From Aequitasia sp047973235 (GTDB taxonomy: Bacteria; Bacillota; Clostridia; Lachnospirales; Lachnospiraceae): a stretch of 64,000 bases of DNA. This document shows, one piece after another, positions 28,601 through 36,704 of this stretch (positions are counted from its first letter, which is position 1; each line of letters opens with the position of its first letter). The notes below the pieces were generated by a model. It did no database searches, had not been told where the DNA came from, and worked only from the letters and a program-made list of their open reading frames with translations. The DNA lies in the NCBI GenBank assembly GCA_047973235.1, contig JBKEBP010000197.1:11989-75988 (forward strand), written 5' to 3'. Position numbers and translations under genes: made by a program.

Positions 28601-28921
28601 GAATTTAACGCCGGCAAGGCTGAGGTATTCTGTATATCGCTAAAAGCAGGTGGTACGGGTCTTAATCTTGTTGCAGCAGATATAGTTATTCATTATGACC
28701 CGTGGTGGAATGTCGCGGTACAGAATCAGGCAACTGATAGAGCGCACCGGATAGGGCAAAAGAATGTAGTTACAGTGTATAAGTTGATTGCCAAAGACAC
28801 AATAGAAGAAAATATAATGAAAATTCAAGAGCGAAAAAGTAAGCTTGCAGATGAAATTCTAAGTGGTGAAGGAATGTCAGGTACAAGCTTTACAAAAGAA
28901 GAACTATTGGAACTACTATAA
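25616..28921 (+). CDS. SWIM zinc-finger SNF2-family helicase
   Basis: 1101 aa, GTG start after AAAAAGGAT. The N-terminal SWIM zinc finger reads CSCPAYRKYSSICKHC with C-x-C and C-x-H ligands near residues 77-93. A long SNF2-associated region follows (about 100-640). The SNF2 ATPase core has ADDMGLGKT (about 672), DEAQ (about 766), LTGTPVENSLSE and RRLKKDVLKDLP. The C-terminal helicase half carries GGTGLNLVAADIVIHYDP and the arginine-finger motif QATDRAHRIGQ. It translocates on double-stranded DNA using ATP; the partner is unknown. No restriction or defence gene lies beside it, so a general DNA or transcription remodelling role is more likely than defence. Confidence 0.95.
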   Translation: MKKRFRINREQVQREAGAAAYTRGATVYREHKVFDIYVDSTGTTDYIKALVEGSHYEEYEVFATYMLSENKLTQAYCSCPAYRKYSSICKHCVATLLEYEDYINEYDDDLEDETPYNHALQMLDSFKGNYKKEDKQDTTKAFKSLLVSEQSNEFLQGIEDINYGEVHIEPILNYTRTECFIEFKIGITRMYILKDLIEFEEHMAAKSEFSYGKELKFRHSIELFDEASKPIVGYILEWVRQHKDENKKVIYNYYRGFEYSHAKIRNLIPTQADTTRFFDAIGDNTFIGNIQGQSDTTWRAIEDNYRDNLLINGDSEGIKISVSSATQISTASWTFYFQAGIVYKVPESTFEKVTAFRDILYEQEGESIFVANEDIPSFIRTVLPKLLEVYDCTFSNFDPDSYGITPVTFEFYLDMPQADFLTFRVLAVYGEEKFNIYDKEETKSKEVEVTRDRIKEAQIAKVMDYYTNAYDEEKKLMVLTDDDDLMYEVLTIGVEKLQLIGEVFISDTLKQKEYSPKVTIGLSLAGEKLEISMTSEEMTNDELFEILSKYERKKKFYKLKNGGFVNMEDAGMKALLELKDGLGLRNSQLKRGKAQVPKFRALYLDNELREQNALPVIKDKSFRSLIRNMKTVEDNDFEIPQSLDKILRGYQKQGFYWLKTLSNNGFGGILADDMGLGKTLQVIAYILSEGGTTLVACPASLVFNWKNEVEKYAPSIDAVMVIGTKKERRDIIKNIEIGQVIITSYDLLKRDLDEYDSKTFATMVIDEAQFIKNHNTQVAKAVKDVDAGFKIALTGTPVENSLSELWSIFDFVMPGFFYNYTKFREEIETPIVQEQDADAKLRLQKMLKPFVLRRLKKDVLKDLPDKMEENYFAKLAGEQQKLYDGHVQRMKMLLEDKSDTEFKKSKIQILAELTKLRQLCCDPTLLFDEYKGESAKLEMCKDLVNKAISGGHKILLFSQFTSMLDIITKSFEEEGISYLLLTGATSKEKRAKMVTEFNAGKAEVFCISLKAGGTGLNLVAADIVIHYDPWWNVAVQNQATDRAHRIGQKNVVTVYKLIAKDTIEENIMKIQERKSKLADEILSGEGMSGTSFTKEELLELL

Positions 28922-28996
28922 TTTCTCTTCGGCTAGAAGTGCAGCGCCAAGTGCGCCTGCATATCTGCCAAAAGGAAGAGTATCTACGTTGTGGCG
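28916..28996 (-). pseudogene. Possible C-terminal remnant of an ASKHA-fold ATPase gene
   Basis: On the - strand one frame reads NVDTLPFGRYAGALGAALLA followed by EEKL and a TAG stop (28916-28918). The GRYAGALGAALLA end resembles the closing helix of BadF/HgdC-type CoA-dehydratase activases and type II pantothenate kinases. The frame is closed by a TAA near 29060 and has no start. It overlaps the last bases of the SNF2 gene tail to tail. If real, it is a scar left by deletion of a neighbouring gene. The identification rests on a short motif only. Confidence 0.3.
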
Positions 28997-29076
28997 TATT
29001 TTCAAAGTAAATAGTAGACCTGAATATATTAGAAATGGTACAATAAGATATACAAAGTATTAGGAGGATGAAAGAT

Positions 29077-29628
29077 ATGGTTGCAATAATAATCGTTTTA
29101 GTTGTTTTAGTTTTGGTAGTAGGGTTTGTCATAAGTGCATATAATGGATTGGTTAAACTAAGAAATAAGGTAAAAACCAATTGGTCACAGATAGATGTTG
29201 TTCTTAAAAGAAGGACAGATCTTATTCCTAACCTTGTGGAGACTGTCAAGGGATATGCTTCACATGAAAAAGATACATTAGAGGCGACTATATCTGCAAG
29301 AAATAAGTATTTAAGTGCAGGTAATATGAATGAACAGATGGAAGCATCGGGAGAATTAACGAGTGCCCTTAATAGAATCATGATGTTAGGTGAAGCATAT
29401 CCACAGTTAAAGGCAGATACTTCATTTAATAATCTGCAAAACAGCATAAAGGAAACTGAAGACAAAATACAATACGCGAGACAATTCTATAATGATTCAG
29501 TCTATGGTTATAATAATAAAAGAGAAACATTTCCATCATCTATAATAGCAAGTATGTTCAATTTTCAGGAATTCTCATTATTTACGATAGCTGATACAGA
29601 GAAAGAGGTGCCAAAGGTTGAATTTTAG
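29077..29628 (+). CDS. lemA: LemA family protein
   Basis: 183 aa from the ATG at 29077. I prefer this to the ATG at 29068, which directly abuts AGGAGG (29062-29067). An N-terminal membrane helix (IIIVLVVLVLVVGFVISAYN) is followed by the LemA signature: NKVKTNWSQIDVVLKRRTDLIPNLVETVKGYASHEKD, then a helical coiled-coil domain and YNDSVYGYNNKRETFPSSII. Usual LemA length. The biochemical role of LemA is not settled; in many Gram-positives it is paired with a DUF2207 or TPM-domain membrane protein, as here (11-base overlap with the next gene). Confidence 0.95.
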   Translation: MVAIIIVLVVLVLVVGFVISAYNGLVKLRNKVKTNWSQIDVVLKRRTDLIPNLVETVKGYASHEKDTLEATISARNKYLSAGNMNEQMEASGELTSALNRIMMLGEAYPQLKADTSFNNLQNSIKETEDKIQYARQFYNDSVYGYNNKRETFPSSIIASMFNFQEFSLFTIADTEKEVPKVEF

Positions 29629-31348
29629 AAGGAGAAACGGGATAAAGAAGTTATGGGCTTTTCTTTTAAGTTTAATTATTATAGGTTCATTTGCGCTACC
29701 CGTATCGGCAGCGAGTAATGAGCTTCATAGTATTACTACTACAATTAATATCAATAATGACGGGAGTGCGGACATAGTTGAAGTCTGGAACATAAAAGTA
29801 GTTGAAGGCACGGAAATATATAAGCAAATGAAGAATATGGACGGCTCCCCTATTACTGATTTTACAGTTGTGTCGAATGATATTGTTTTTGAGGCGCAGG
29901 ATAGTTGGGATGTAAATGCAAGTATAGAAGAAAAAGCATTTAAATCCGGGATAATAAAAGACGGTAATGACTATGAATTGTGCTTCGGAGTAGGTGATTA
30001 CGGAGAACATCTATTTACGATGTATTATTCTATCGATAATTTTGTCCAGGAATATGCGGACATGTTTGGAATGAATTACCAATTAATTGGCAGCGATATG
30101 AATGTTAAGCCAAAGGAAATGAGTATCAAAATATATAGCGAACAGATTAATGCTAATACAAAGATATTCGGTTTTGGATTTGAAGGATATATCAATATAA
30201 TGAATCAAGGGGATACATATTTTATTGATGCAAATAATTCAAATGACGATGGAAGTTTCGGAACTGTTAATTATGCAAATGTTCTTGCGGGATTTGAAGG
30301 TGCATCTTTTAGTAGTGCTAATGATAAGCATTCAGGTAGAACTTTTGAAGATATGGCGGACGAAGCTAAAGATGGCAGTGATTATTATGACGATAGCAAT
30401 GGAACCTTAACCGTTATTTGGATGATATTGACTTTTGCAGTAGTTGCTATTTTCTTTGCTTACTTGATAATAGGATCGTTAAGGCAGAAAAAGTACGGAT
30501 ATATGGGAAATCTGAGGTTTACTGATGGAACAAATGCTAAGAGTTTGCCTAAAAAAACCGAGGTTGATTATTTCAGAGATATTCCTGCAAATAAAGACAT
30601 TTTCTTGTTTTCGTATACAGCTGAAAAAGCGTTGTTGGTAGAACAAAGGCAAAGAGAAACGGGTTTGTTTTCAGGAATCTTATTAAACTGGATTAGAAAT
30701 AAAAATATAGAGTTTGTCATCTTAGAAAACCAAGGTGGCCTGCTAAGAAAAGATAGTCATAGGATTCAGTTTTTAGATGATTCAACGTTAAAGACTCCCA
30801 TGGAGAAAGAACTTTACGGATATTTGAAGTTGGCAGCAGGTGCGGACGGTATATTAGAAGATAGAGAATTTGAGAAATGGTGTGACAAGAATTATACAAA
30901 AATGAGAAAGTGGTTCAAAGATGTTAAGCTAGGTGTTGAATCCATGATGAAAACTAACGGATATGCTGATGATAGATTAGTATATACTGATAAATTCAAA
31001 GAGACAATACTTCAAAGTGTTGGGTTTAAGCGGTTTTTATCGGAATTTGCCAGCATGGGAGAAAAGCAGGCTAAGGAAGTGGTTCTCTGGGAAGAATATC
31101 TTATGTTTGCATCAGTTCTTGGTATGGCTGACAAAGTAGAGAAAGAAATTGGAAGAATATATCCGGAATTTAAAGATAATTCTTATATAGATCCAACATT
31201 TACAGTTATGGCTACAAATACGTTTGCTTTAAGGTCAATGAACAGTGTTAGTACAGCAGCCTCAAGAGCCAGTGGCGGCGGTGGATCCAGTTCATTCGGC
31301 GGAGGTGGAAGCTCATTCTCCGGTGGGGGCGGAGGCGGAGTACGCTAG
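29618..31348 (+). CDS. DUF2207 membrane protein with glycine-rich tail
   Basis: 576 aa, TTG start overlapping the end of lemA by 11 bases. Signal peptide (about 1-31), an extracytoplasmic DUF2207 beta domain (about 32-250), a membrane helix (about 265-290, LTVIWMILTFAVVAIFFAYL), and a large cytoplasmic part ending in a Ser/Gly run (GGGGSSSFGGGGSSFSGGGG). This order and the Gly-rich end are typical of the family. Function is unknown; pairing with LemA suggests an envelope-associated complex. The next gene, a response regulator, starts only 20 bases later with no terminator seen between. Confidence 0.92.
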   Translation: MNFRRRNGIKKLWAFLLSLIIIGSFALPVSAASNELHSITTTININNDGSADIVEVWNIKVVEGTEIYKQMKNMDGSPITDFTVVSNDIVFEAQDSWDVNASIEEKAFKSGIIKDGNDYELCFGVGDYGEHLFTMYYSIDNFVQEYADMFGMNYQLIGSDMNVKPKEMSIKIYSEQINANTKIFGFGFEGYINIMNQGDTYFIDANNSNDDGSFGTVNYANVLAGFEGASFSSANDKHSGRTFEDMADEAKDGSDYYDDSNGTLTVIWMILTFAVVAIFFAYLIIGSLRQKKYGYMGNLRFTDGTNAKSLPKKTEVDYFRDIPANKDIFLFSYTAEKALLVEQRQRETGLFSGILLNWIRNKNIEFVILENQGGLLRKDSHRIQFLDDSTLKTPMEKELYGYLKLAAGADGILEDREFEKWCDKNYTKMRKWFKDVKLGVESMMKTNGYADDRLVYTDKFKETILQSVGFKRFLSEFASMGEKQAKEVVLWEEYLMFASVLGMADKVEKEIGRIYPEFKDNSYIDPTFTVMATNTFALRSMNSVSTAASRASGGGGSSSFGGGGSSFSGGGGGGVR

Positions 31349-31368
31349 AGTAATTATGGAGGTACTTT

Positions 31369-32970
31369 ATGTTAAAGGTAATCATAGTCGACGACGAAGA
31401 AAAAGTTTGCCGATTAATATATCACCTAGTTGACTGGGAAGAGCTGGGAATGGAAGTGGTAAAAGTTATACACGATGGACTTGAAGCACTTGAGTATATT
31501 ATTAATAATGAGCCCGAAGTTGTAATTACAGACATAAGGATGCCAAATTGTGATGGGCTTGAGATGATAGAGAAAGTGCGAGAACAAGGCCTCACTACTA
31601 ACTTTATAATTATTAGCGGATATAGTAATTTTGAATATGCTAAAAATGCAATACGATATGGCGTAGAGGACTATTTACTGAAGCCACTTGAGAAAAAAGA
31701 GATTGTAGCTACATTAAAGAGTATCAGAGATAAAAGAACTATTATTGAGGAAAGACAAGCGGAAGAGCTGCGTCTAAAAGATATTGTGGAAGTCTCAAAA
31801 GAAAAATCCAGAGATTCGTTATTATCAGATATGATAATTAACAAAAACAGTCAGAACTTCTCAAATATCCAAGAAGTAAATGAGGAATACCAGACACATT
31901 TTGTCAATGGATACTTTATGACGATAATTGTACAGCCATTCATGGAGCAGCACCTGATAAGTGATGAAGAATTGAGTATTATGCTACCTAAAATTGAGCA
32001 AATGATTGTAAATCGTCTAAATGATTATGGTGGAGAGGTCATTGCAAAGCCCGTTAGGGATTGTGTTTGGTGTATCGTAAATAGCAAAGATGATATGGTA
32101 GAAGATTTAACCAAGAAACTTAAAAAAATAAGAATTGATGTTTTGAAGTTAAAGAGCATTTTTAAAGGCATCGAAATACACACAAGCTTTGGTAAACAGG
32201 TTATGAATATTACTGATCTTGGCGAAAGTCTTTCCAGTGCTGAGCAGATTATGTTTGAGAGAATTATTGTACCGGAGGAGAAGATACATAGATATTCACA
32301 GGAGTTTTGCTTGTCTGAAGATATAAGTACTGATCTTTTACTAAAAGATGAGTTATTTGAAGCAATGGAGCACCTTGATCTTCGAAAGATTAAAGAATTA
32401 ACAAATTTAATAAAAGATAGAGTCAAAAGTGAAGATATACACGGATATAAAGTTTATCAGATATATTGTAGAATTGTGGATATGTTTATACACTCCGTTC
32501 AAAAATTTAGAACTGACTACAGATTTCCTGATAGAGACTTTTTTATACAGTACTATACAACCTATTTCACAACTGACGATGTGTTTGACGGAGTAAATGA
32601 GATATTGGGCAATGTGACTAAGGAGTATCGAGATGCCAAAATTGCAGAAGAAGCGAAGCCAATTAAAGAGGCTAAAGAGTATATATCAAGATATTTTAAT
32701 ACGTTATTAACGCTTGAGGAGGTTAGTAGACAAGTTGGATTTAACCCTGCATATTTATCATCTCTTTTTAAAAAGGAAACGGGTAAGAATTTTTTAGAAT
32801 ATATAACGGAGACAAGAATAAATAAGGCTAAACAACTACTAATAACAGCCAATGACCCTTTAGCAGATGTAGCTTGGGCTGTAGGATATTCTGATATAAA
32901 GTACTTTTCGAAGATTTTCAAACGAATTGTTGGACTGGCTCCATCAGAGTATAGAAAGCTCTATAGTTAA
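31369..32970 (+). CDS. YesN-type response regulator with AraC output domain
   Basis: 533 aa. N-terminal receiver with acidic DDEE (8-11), phosphoacceptor Asp55 in VVITDIRMPNCDG, switch Ser in IIISGYSNFEYAKNA and Lys in YLLKPLEKKE. A middle region of about 250 residues has no named fold. The C-terminal AraC-type double helix-turn-helix (about 430-533) has VSRQVGFNPAYLSSLFKKET and VAWAVGYSDIKYFSKIFKRIVG. ATG with TGGAGG upstream. It forms a pair with the kinase 12 bases downstream and probably activates the sugar transporter and glycosidase genes that follow. Confidence 0.95.
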   Translation: MLKVIIVDDEEKVCRLIYHLVDWEELGMEVVKVIHDGLEALEYIINNEPEVVITDIRMPNCDGLEMIEKVREQGLTTNFIIISGYSNFEYAKNAIRYGVEDYLLKPLEKKEIVATLKSIRDKRTIIEERQAEELRLKDIVEVSKEKSRDSLLSDMIINKNSQNFSNIQEVNEEYQTHFVNGYFMTIIVQPFMEQHLISDEELSIMLPKIEQMIVNRLNDYGGEVIAKPVRDCVWCIVNSKDDMVEDLTKKLKKIRIDVLKLKSIFKGIEIHTSFGKQVMNITDLGESLSSAEQIMFERIIVPEEKIHRYSQEFCLSEDISTDLLLKDELFEAMEHLDLRKIKELTNLIKDRVKSEDIHGYKVYQIYCRIVDMFIHSVQKFRTDYRFPDRDFFIQYYTTYFTTDDVFDGVNEILGNVTKEYRDAKIAEEAKPIKEAKEYISRYFNTLLTLEEVSRQVGFNPAYLSSLFKKETGKNFLEYITETRINKAKQLLITANDPLADVAWAVGYSDIKYFSKIFKRIVGLAPSEYRKLYS

Positions 32971-32982
32971 AAGGGGGAGCAG

Positions 32983-34008
32983 ATGAACAAACAAAAGATT
33001 TTTTCTGAACAGTTAATTTGTTTTGCGAGAATAATTATAACCATGGAGTCTTTTCTATTCATGGTTATTTTTATTGCGATGAAAGTAAAGAATATTATAG
33101 ATGTTCAAGGAATGATGATAGGATTTGTGCTGACAGTTTTCATTCATTTGCTGATTGCAACTTATTTAAAGAAGAAAATAATCATACCGTATGAAGAAAG
33201 CAGGCAAGTCTATAAGAAATTTGTAAATGGAATGGTTTATGACGATTTATTTAATTTGGATTATCAGATGTTTCCGGAGATGAAGGAGGTTATGACTAGA
33301 TTTGGTAATATGATAGACAAACAATCATCAATTAAATTATCAACAAAACAAGCCGAGTATTTAGCTCTGCAAAACCAAATCAATCCACACTTTTTATATA
33401 ATACATTAGAAGCGATTAGAGGTGAGGCACTTAGTGTTGGTCAAGAGGATATTGCAGATATAACCCAAGCACTTGCGAAATTTTTCAGATATACAATATC
33501 AGATGTTGGGCATCTTGTTACACTTGAGGATGAGCTTGACAATGCGGAAAATTATTTCAAAATACAGGAATACAGGTTTGGAACTAAGATAAAAATGAAT
33601 GTTGAACTACCAAAAGAAGATGCACTAGGATTTCAATTACCCAAACTAACGTTACAGCCGATTATTGAAAATGCAATTTTTCATGGGTTAGAAAAAAGTT
33701 CCGGAAAGGGTTCTGTGAATATTTTGGTGGAGCTAACTAAGGATAAACTATTTATACAGGTATCAGATGATGGTGGAGGAATACCGGAAGATGAGCTGGA
33801 AGTATTAAATAATAAGCTGGAACGTGTCTCCGCAAGCTATGTTAATGAGAAAAAGGGTAGGGGTGGTATTGCGCTACTTAATGTATGTCGAAGAATAAAG
33901 CTACTTTTTGGAGAGGAGTATGGAATATCGGTTTATAGCTTGTACAGCGTCGGAACGGATGTAAGAATTGTTATGCCACTTTTACGCCTAAGGAGTGATG
34001 AAATATGA
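32983..34008 (+). CDS. YesM/LytS-type sensor histidine kinase lacking an extracellular sensor domain
   Basis: 341 aa, about half the length of typical YesM kinases. Two adjacent membrane helices (about 18-35 and 43-62) are joined by a very short loop, so there is no extracytoplasmic ligand domain. The His_kinase box NPHFLYNT has His136. The ATPase domain has PIIENAIFHGLEKS and DDGGGIPEDE, and RGGIALLNVCRRIKLLFG near the end. Ribosome site AAGGGGGAG. Its stop overlaps the start of the degenerate ABC gene (ATGA). Since it cannot bind sugar outside by itself, it may take its signal from a transporter-like partner. That is inference. Confidence 0.92.
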   Translation: MNKQKIFSEQLICFARIIITMESFLFMVIFIAMKVKNIIDVQGMMIGFVLTVFIHLLIATYLKKKIIIPYEESRQVYKKFVNGMVYDDLFNLDYQMFPEMKEVMTRFGNMIDKQSSIKLSTKQAEYLALQNQINPHFLYNTLEAIRGEALSVGQEDIADITQALAKFFRYTISDVGHLVTLEDELDNAENYFKIQEYRFGTKIKMNVELPKEDALGFQLPKLTLQPIIENAIFHGLEKSSGKGSVNILVELTKDKLFIQVSDDGGGIPEDELEVLNNKLERVSASYVNEKKGRGGIALLNVCRRIKLLFGEEYGISVYSLYSVGTDVRIVMPLLRLRSDEI

Positions 34009-35477
34009 AAGAAGAATTACTTCGTATAGAAAACGGGAATTTGATAAGAGATGAGCATAACATATTAAAAAGGTTATTCATACAAATTTATAGAGGCGAG
34101 GCAGTCAGCATCGTATTCGATGATGCAAGAGAAAGGAAATGGGCAACGCGTTTATTTGCGGGTAATGTGGAATTCAATAGTGGTGTAATAAATTACCTCG
34201 GGAGTAAGGTAAGCGTAGAGGATGCCGGAAAGCTTTTTCAAAATCATATATGTATAGTAGATAGAGAAAATAGATTGGTCCGTTCTCTTAGTATTATGGA
34301 CAATATTTTTCTTGGAGTTAAATCAAAACATGGTTTTTTTGTAAAAAAGAACACCTATGAGTCAGAGAGAGAAGAAATCAATGAAAAATTTGGGATTAAT
34401 CTGTTGGGTTTTAGAAATGTTGAAAAGTTATCACAAAAGGAACGTATTATATTAGAAATGATTAAAGCTTATGTACAAAATAAAGAGATTATTATTTTGT
34501 CAGACTTGAGCAATATTCTAAGTGATGGTGAACGAACAGAACTTTACAAAGTAATTCTCAAATTCTTGGAATGTGGAATGAGTTTTATAATTATGGAGCC
34601 GTTTGATCACGTTATGATAAAGTGGACATCACGTCTTTATATAGTTAAACATGGAAAGACAATGGGTGTATTTAAATCTGACGAAGCCGATATTAATAAG
34701 ATTTATGCTTCACTTTTACTTGATAATAAACAAATGGGTGAAAAGCTTCCACGATTGCGAGAAGAAAGTGAAGAAGAGTGGATACCAATAATAGAGTTTG
34801 AAGATGTGTGTACTAATAAATTAAAGGATTTTAATTTATCATTAGGTAAGGGAGAACTCGTTAAACTATATGTATTAGATGAAGATACCGGAGAACAAAT
34901 ATCGGGTATTTTGGACGGAAGTATAAAGAAAACATCCGGGAAGTTGATGCGAGATAATAGAGAATATTCGGTAAGTAGTGTAAATGAAGCACTTCAAAAT
35001 GGAGTTGGATTTATAGAGGAGCTTGCAAGTGAGAACATGATGCTTAAAAATATGACGGTTTTTGAGAATATCAGTTTAATGCTAGCGGAAAAGATTGCAG
35101 GATTTTGGATACGGAAACGGTATAAAAATAATATAAGAGATTATGTGGCGCAGTATATTGATGAAGAGCTTTTGGATATGCGCCCTAATGATTTGGATTT
35201 AGTAACATTACAAAAGATAGTATACTATAGATGGTTGATTTTCCATCCCAAATTGGTTGTTTGTAAGCGTCCGTTTGGTTTAGAAGATATACATATACGA
35301 AATGTAACGATAGAACTAATTAAGATGCTATGTGAACAAGGTATTGCAATTATAGTACTGACTTCCAAGTTTGATGATTTACAATTATTGGAAGGAGAAA
35401 ACATCTATTTATATAAAGGTCGGGAAATTGATGAGGATGAAGTATACCAAAATCTTTACAGAGAAAACGATTCTTAA
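34005..35477 (+). CDS. Degenerate tandem ABC protein (MglA/RbsA-like fold, ATPase motifs lost)
   Basis: 490 aa, the length of a sugar-type tandem ABC ATPase, and alignable in order to the MglA at 36705 (for example SIMDNIFLG, KLSQKERIILEMIKA, KDFNLSLGKGE). The catalytic motifs are gone from both halves. The first Walker A position reads FDDARERKW and the Walker B/Glu region reads IIILSDLSNILSD in place of VMDEPTSSL. In the second half LVTLQKIVYYRWL and VVCKRPFGLED replace the LSGGNQQK signature and LLDEPTRGID. It has no membrane helix. Translationally coupled to the kinase (ATGA overlap) and next to mglB, it is probably a non-hydrolysing regulator. Function is inferred, not known. Confidence 0.8.
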   Translation: MKEELLRIENGNLIRDEHNILKRLFIQIYRGEAVSIVFDDARERKWATRLFAGNVEFNSGVINYLGSKVSVEDAGKLFQNHICIVDRENRLVRSLSIMDNIFLGVKSKHGFFVKKNTYESEREEINEKFGINLLGFRNVEKLSQKERIILEMIKAYVQNKEIIILSDLSNILSDGERTELYKVILKFLECGMSFIIMEPFDHVMIKWTSRLYIVKHGKTMGVFKSDEADINKIYASLLLDNKQMGEKLPRLREESEEEWIPIIEFEDVCTNKLKDFNLSLGKGELVKLYVLDEDTGEQISGILDGSIKKTSGKLMRDNREYSVSSVNEALQNGVGFIEELASENMMLKNMTVFENISLMLAEKIAGFWIRKRYKNNIRDYVAQYIDEELLDMRPNDLDLVTLQKIVYYRWLIFHPKLVVCKRPFGLEDIHIRNVTIELIKMLCEQGIAIIVLTSKFDDLQLLEGENIYLYKGREIDEDEVYQNLYRENDS

Positions 35478-35497
35478 GTAGGACCGTTTTTTTTGTG
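35464..35497 (+). terminator. Possible weak terminator after the degenerate ABC gene
   Basis: AAAACG (35464-35469) can pair with CGTTTT (35485-35490), and eight Ts end the stem. The stem is short and partly AT, so some read-through into mglB is likely. Confidence 0.45.
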
Positions 35498-35602
35498 CTT
35501 AAATCTAAAGAATGACCCCCATCAATCTAAAGATGACAAGTTGTAGAAAGATGTAAAGTGATTTATTCTTGATTTACAAAATTTAAGGAGGAAAAGGTAG
35601 TC

Positions 35603-36691
35603 ATGAAAAGGAAAGTAGTAAGTTTGTTATTAGTTGCGGTAATGGCAATGTCGCTGGTAGCTTGTGGTAGCTCAAGCGATTCATCAGGGTCTTCAGATGG
35701 AGATGGGGCAAGTGAAAGCAGCTCTGCGGATCTTCCTATATTAGGTGCAGGTATTTATTCAGCATCTGATAACTTCAACTCATATATTGGGAAGAGTATA
35801 AGCAATTCAGCAGTTGGTGTTTTCGAGACAAATATCGAAGACGGACAAAATGACCAAGCGACTCAAACGGATCAAGTAGATACTATGTTAGCAAAGGGAG
35901 CAAAGGTTATTGCATTATCAGTAGTTGATGTAACAGCTGCACCTGCAATAATTGAAAAAGCGAAGAATGCCGGAGATATTCCGGTAATATTCTTTAATAA
36001 AGAAATTACTGATGAAGGAGTTATCGAGTCCTATGAACATGCATATCAAGTTACTTCAACATCAGGAGACTATGGAGCAACTATACAAGGTGAAATGATC
36101 GTTGAAGAGTGGAACAATAATCCTGATATGGATAAAAACGGAGACGGTATTATCCAAATAGTTAACTTAATGGGAGATCCGGGGCATACAGCATCTCAGC
36201 CACGTGCAGATTATGTTAAGAAAGCAATAGAAGATGCGGGTATCGAGTATGAATTGTTAGCAGAAGACTCAGGTATGTGGGTAACTGCAACTGCAAAAGA
36301 CAAGATGGATGCTTGGATTTCTAAATTTGGCGATGAAATAGAGTGCATAATAACTGCAAATGATGCAATGGCACTTGGAGCATTAACATCTATAGAAGCT
36401 GCAGGGTTCAACACTGATGGAAGAGATAGTGATTTATACATTCCTATAATTGGAATTGATGCACTTCCGGAAGCGTTGGAAAAAATTGACTCAGGTCAGA
36501 TGATTGGTTCAGTCCTTCAGGATGCTAAGACACAAGGAGAAGTTATTGTAAAAATGGCCGAAAATATGATGAATGGAAATGTGGTGGATGAAGGTACAGG
36601 ATTTGAGCTTGATGAGGAAAAGGGAATTAGAGTACCTTACCAGGCAATAACTTCAGAAAACACAGATGTAGCAAAGGAAACATACGAATAA
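35603..36691 (+). CDS. mglB: Galactose/glucose-type ABC substrate-binding lipoprotein
   Basis: 362 aa. Lipoprotein signal peptide with lipobox LVAC (Cys21), then a Ser-rich linker. The fold follows E. coli MglB closely: GQNDQATQTDQVD, AKGAKVIALSVVD, PVIFFNKE, the calcium-loop-like DMDKNGDGIIQ, DPGHTASQPRADYV, AKDKMDAWISKF, ANDAMALGA and GIDALPEALEKI. It binds a monosaccharide or related sugar at the outer face and delivers it to MglC. ATG preceded by AAGGAGG. First gene of mglBAC, downstream of the YesN/YesM-type regulators. The exact sugar is not certain; the following glycosidases suggest galactose or glucose released from beta-glycosides. Confidence 0.93.
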   Translation: MKRKVVSLLLVAVMAMSLVACGSSSDSSGSSDGDGASESSSADLPILGAGIYSASDNFNSYIGKSISNSAVGVFETNIEDGQNDQATQTDQVDTMLAKGAKVIALSVVDVTAAPAIIEKAKNAGDIPVIFFNKEITDEGVIESYEHAYQVTSTSGDYGATIQGEMIVEEWNNNPDMDKNGDGIIQIVNLMGDPGHTASQPRADYVKKAIEDAGIEYELLAEDSGMWVTATAKDKMDAWISKFGDEIECIITANDAMALGALTSIEAAGFNTDGRDSDLYIPIIGIDALPEALEKIDSGQMIGSVLQDAKTQGEVIVKMAENMMNGNVVDEGTGFELDEEKGIRVPYQAITSENTDVAKETYE

Positions 36692-36704
36692 ACGAGGGAT
36701 AAAC

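Noticed and set aside
25616..28921. SNF2/SWIM helicase as part of a phage-defence island
   Set aside because: No nuclease, methylase or other defence gene lies nearby. Its neighbours are housekeeping genes.
28890..29465. 191-codon - strand open frame across lemA
   Set aside because: It is antisense to a strong LemA gene, has no ribosome site and an implausible mixed composition. Only the short alternative frame ending at 28916 shows a family-like motif.
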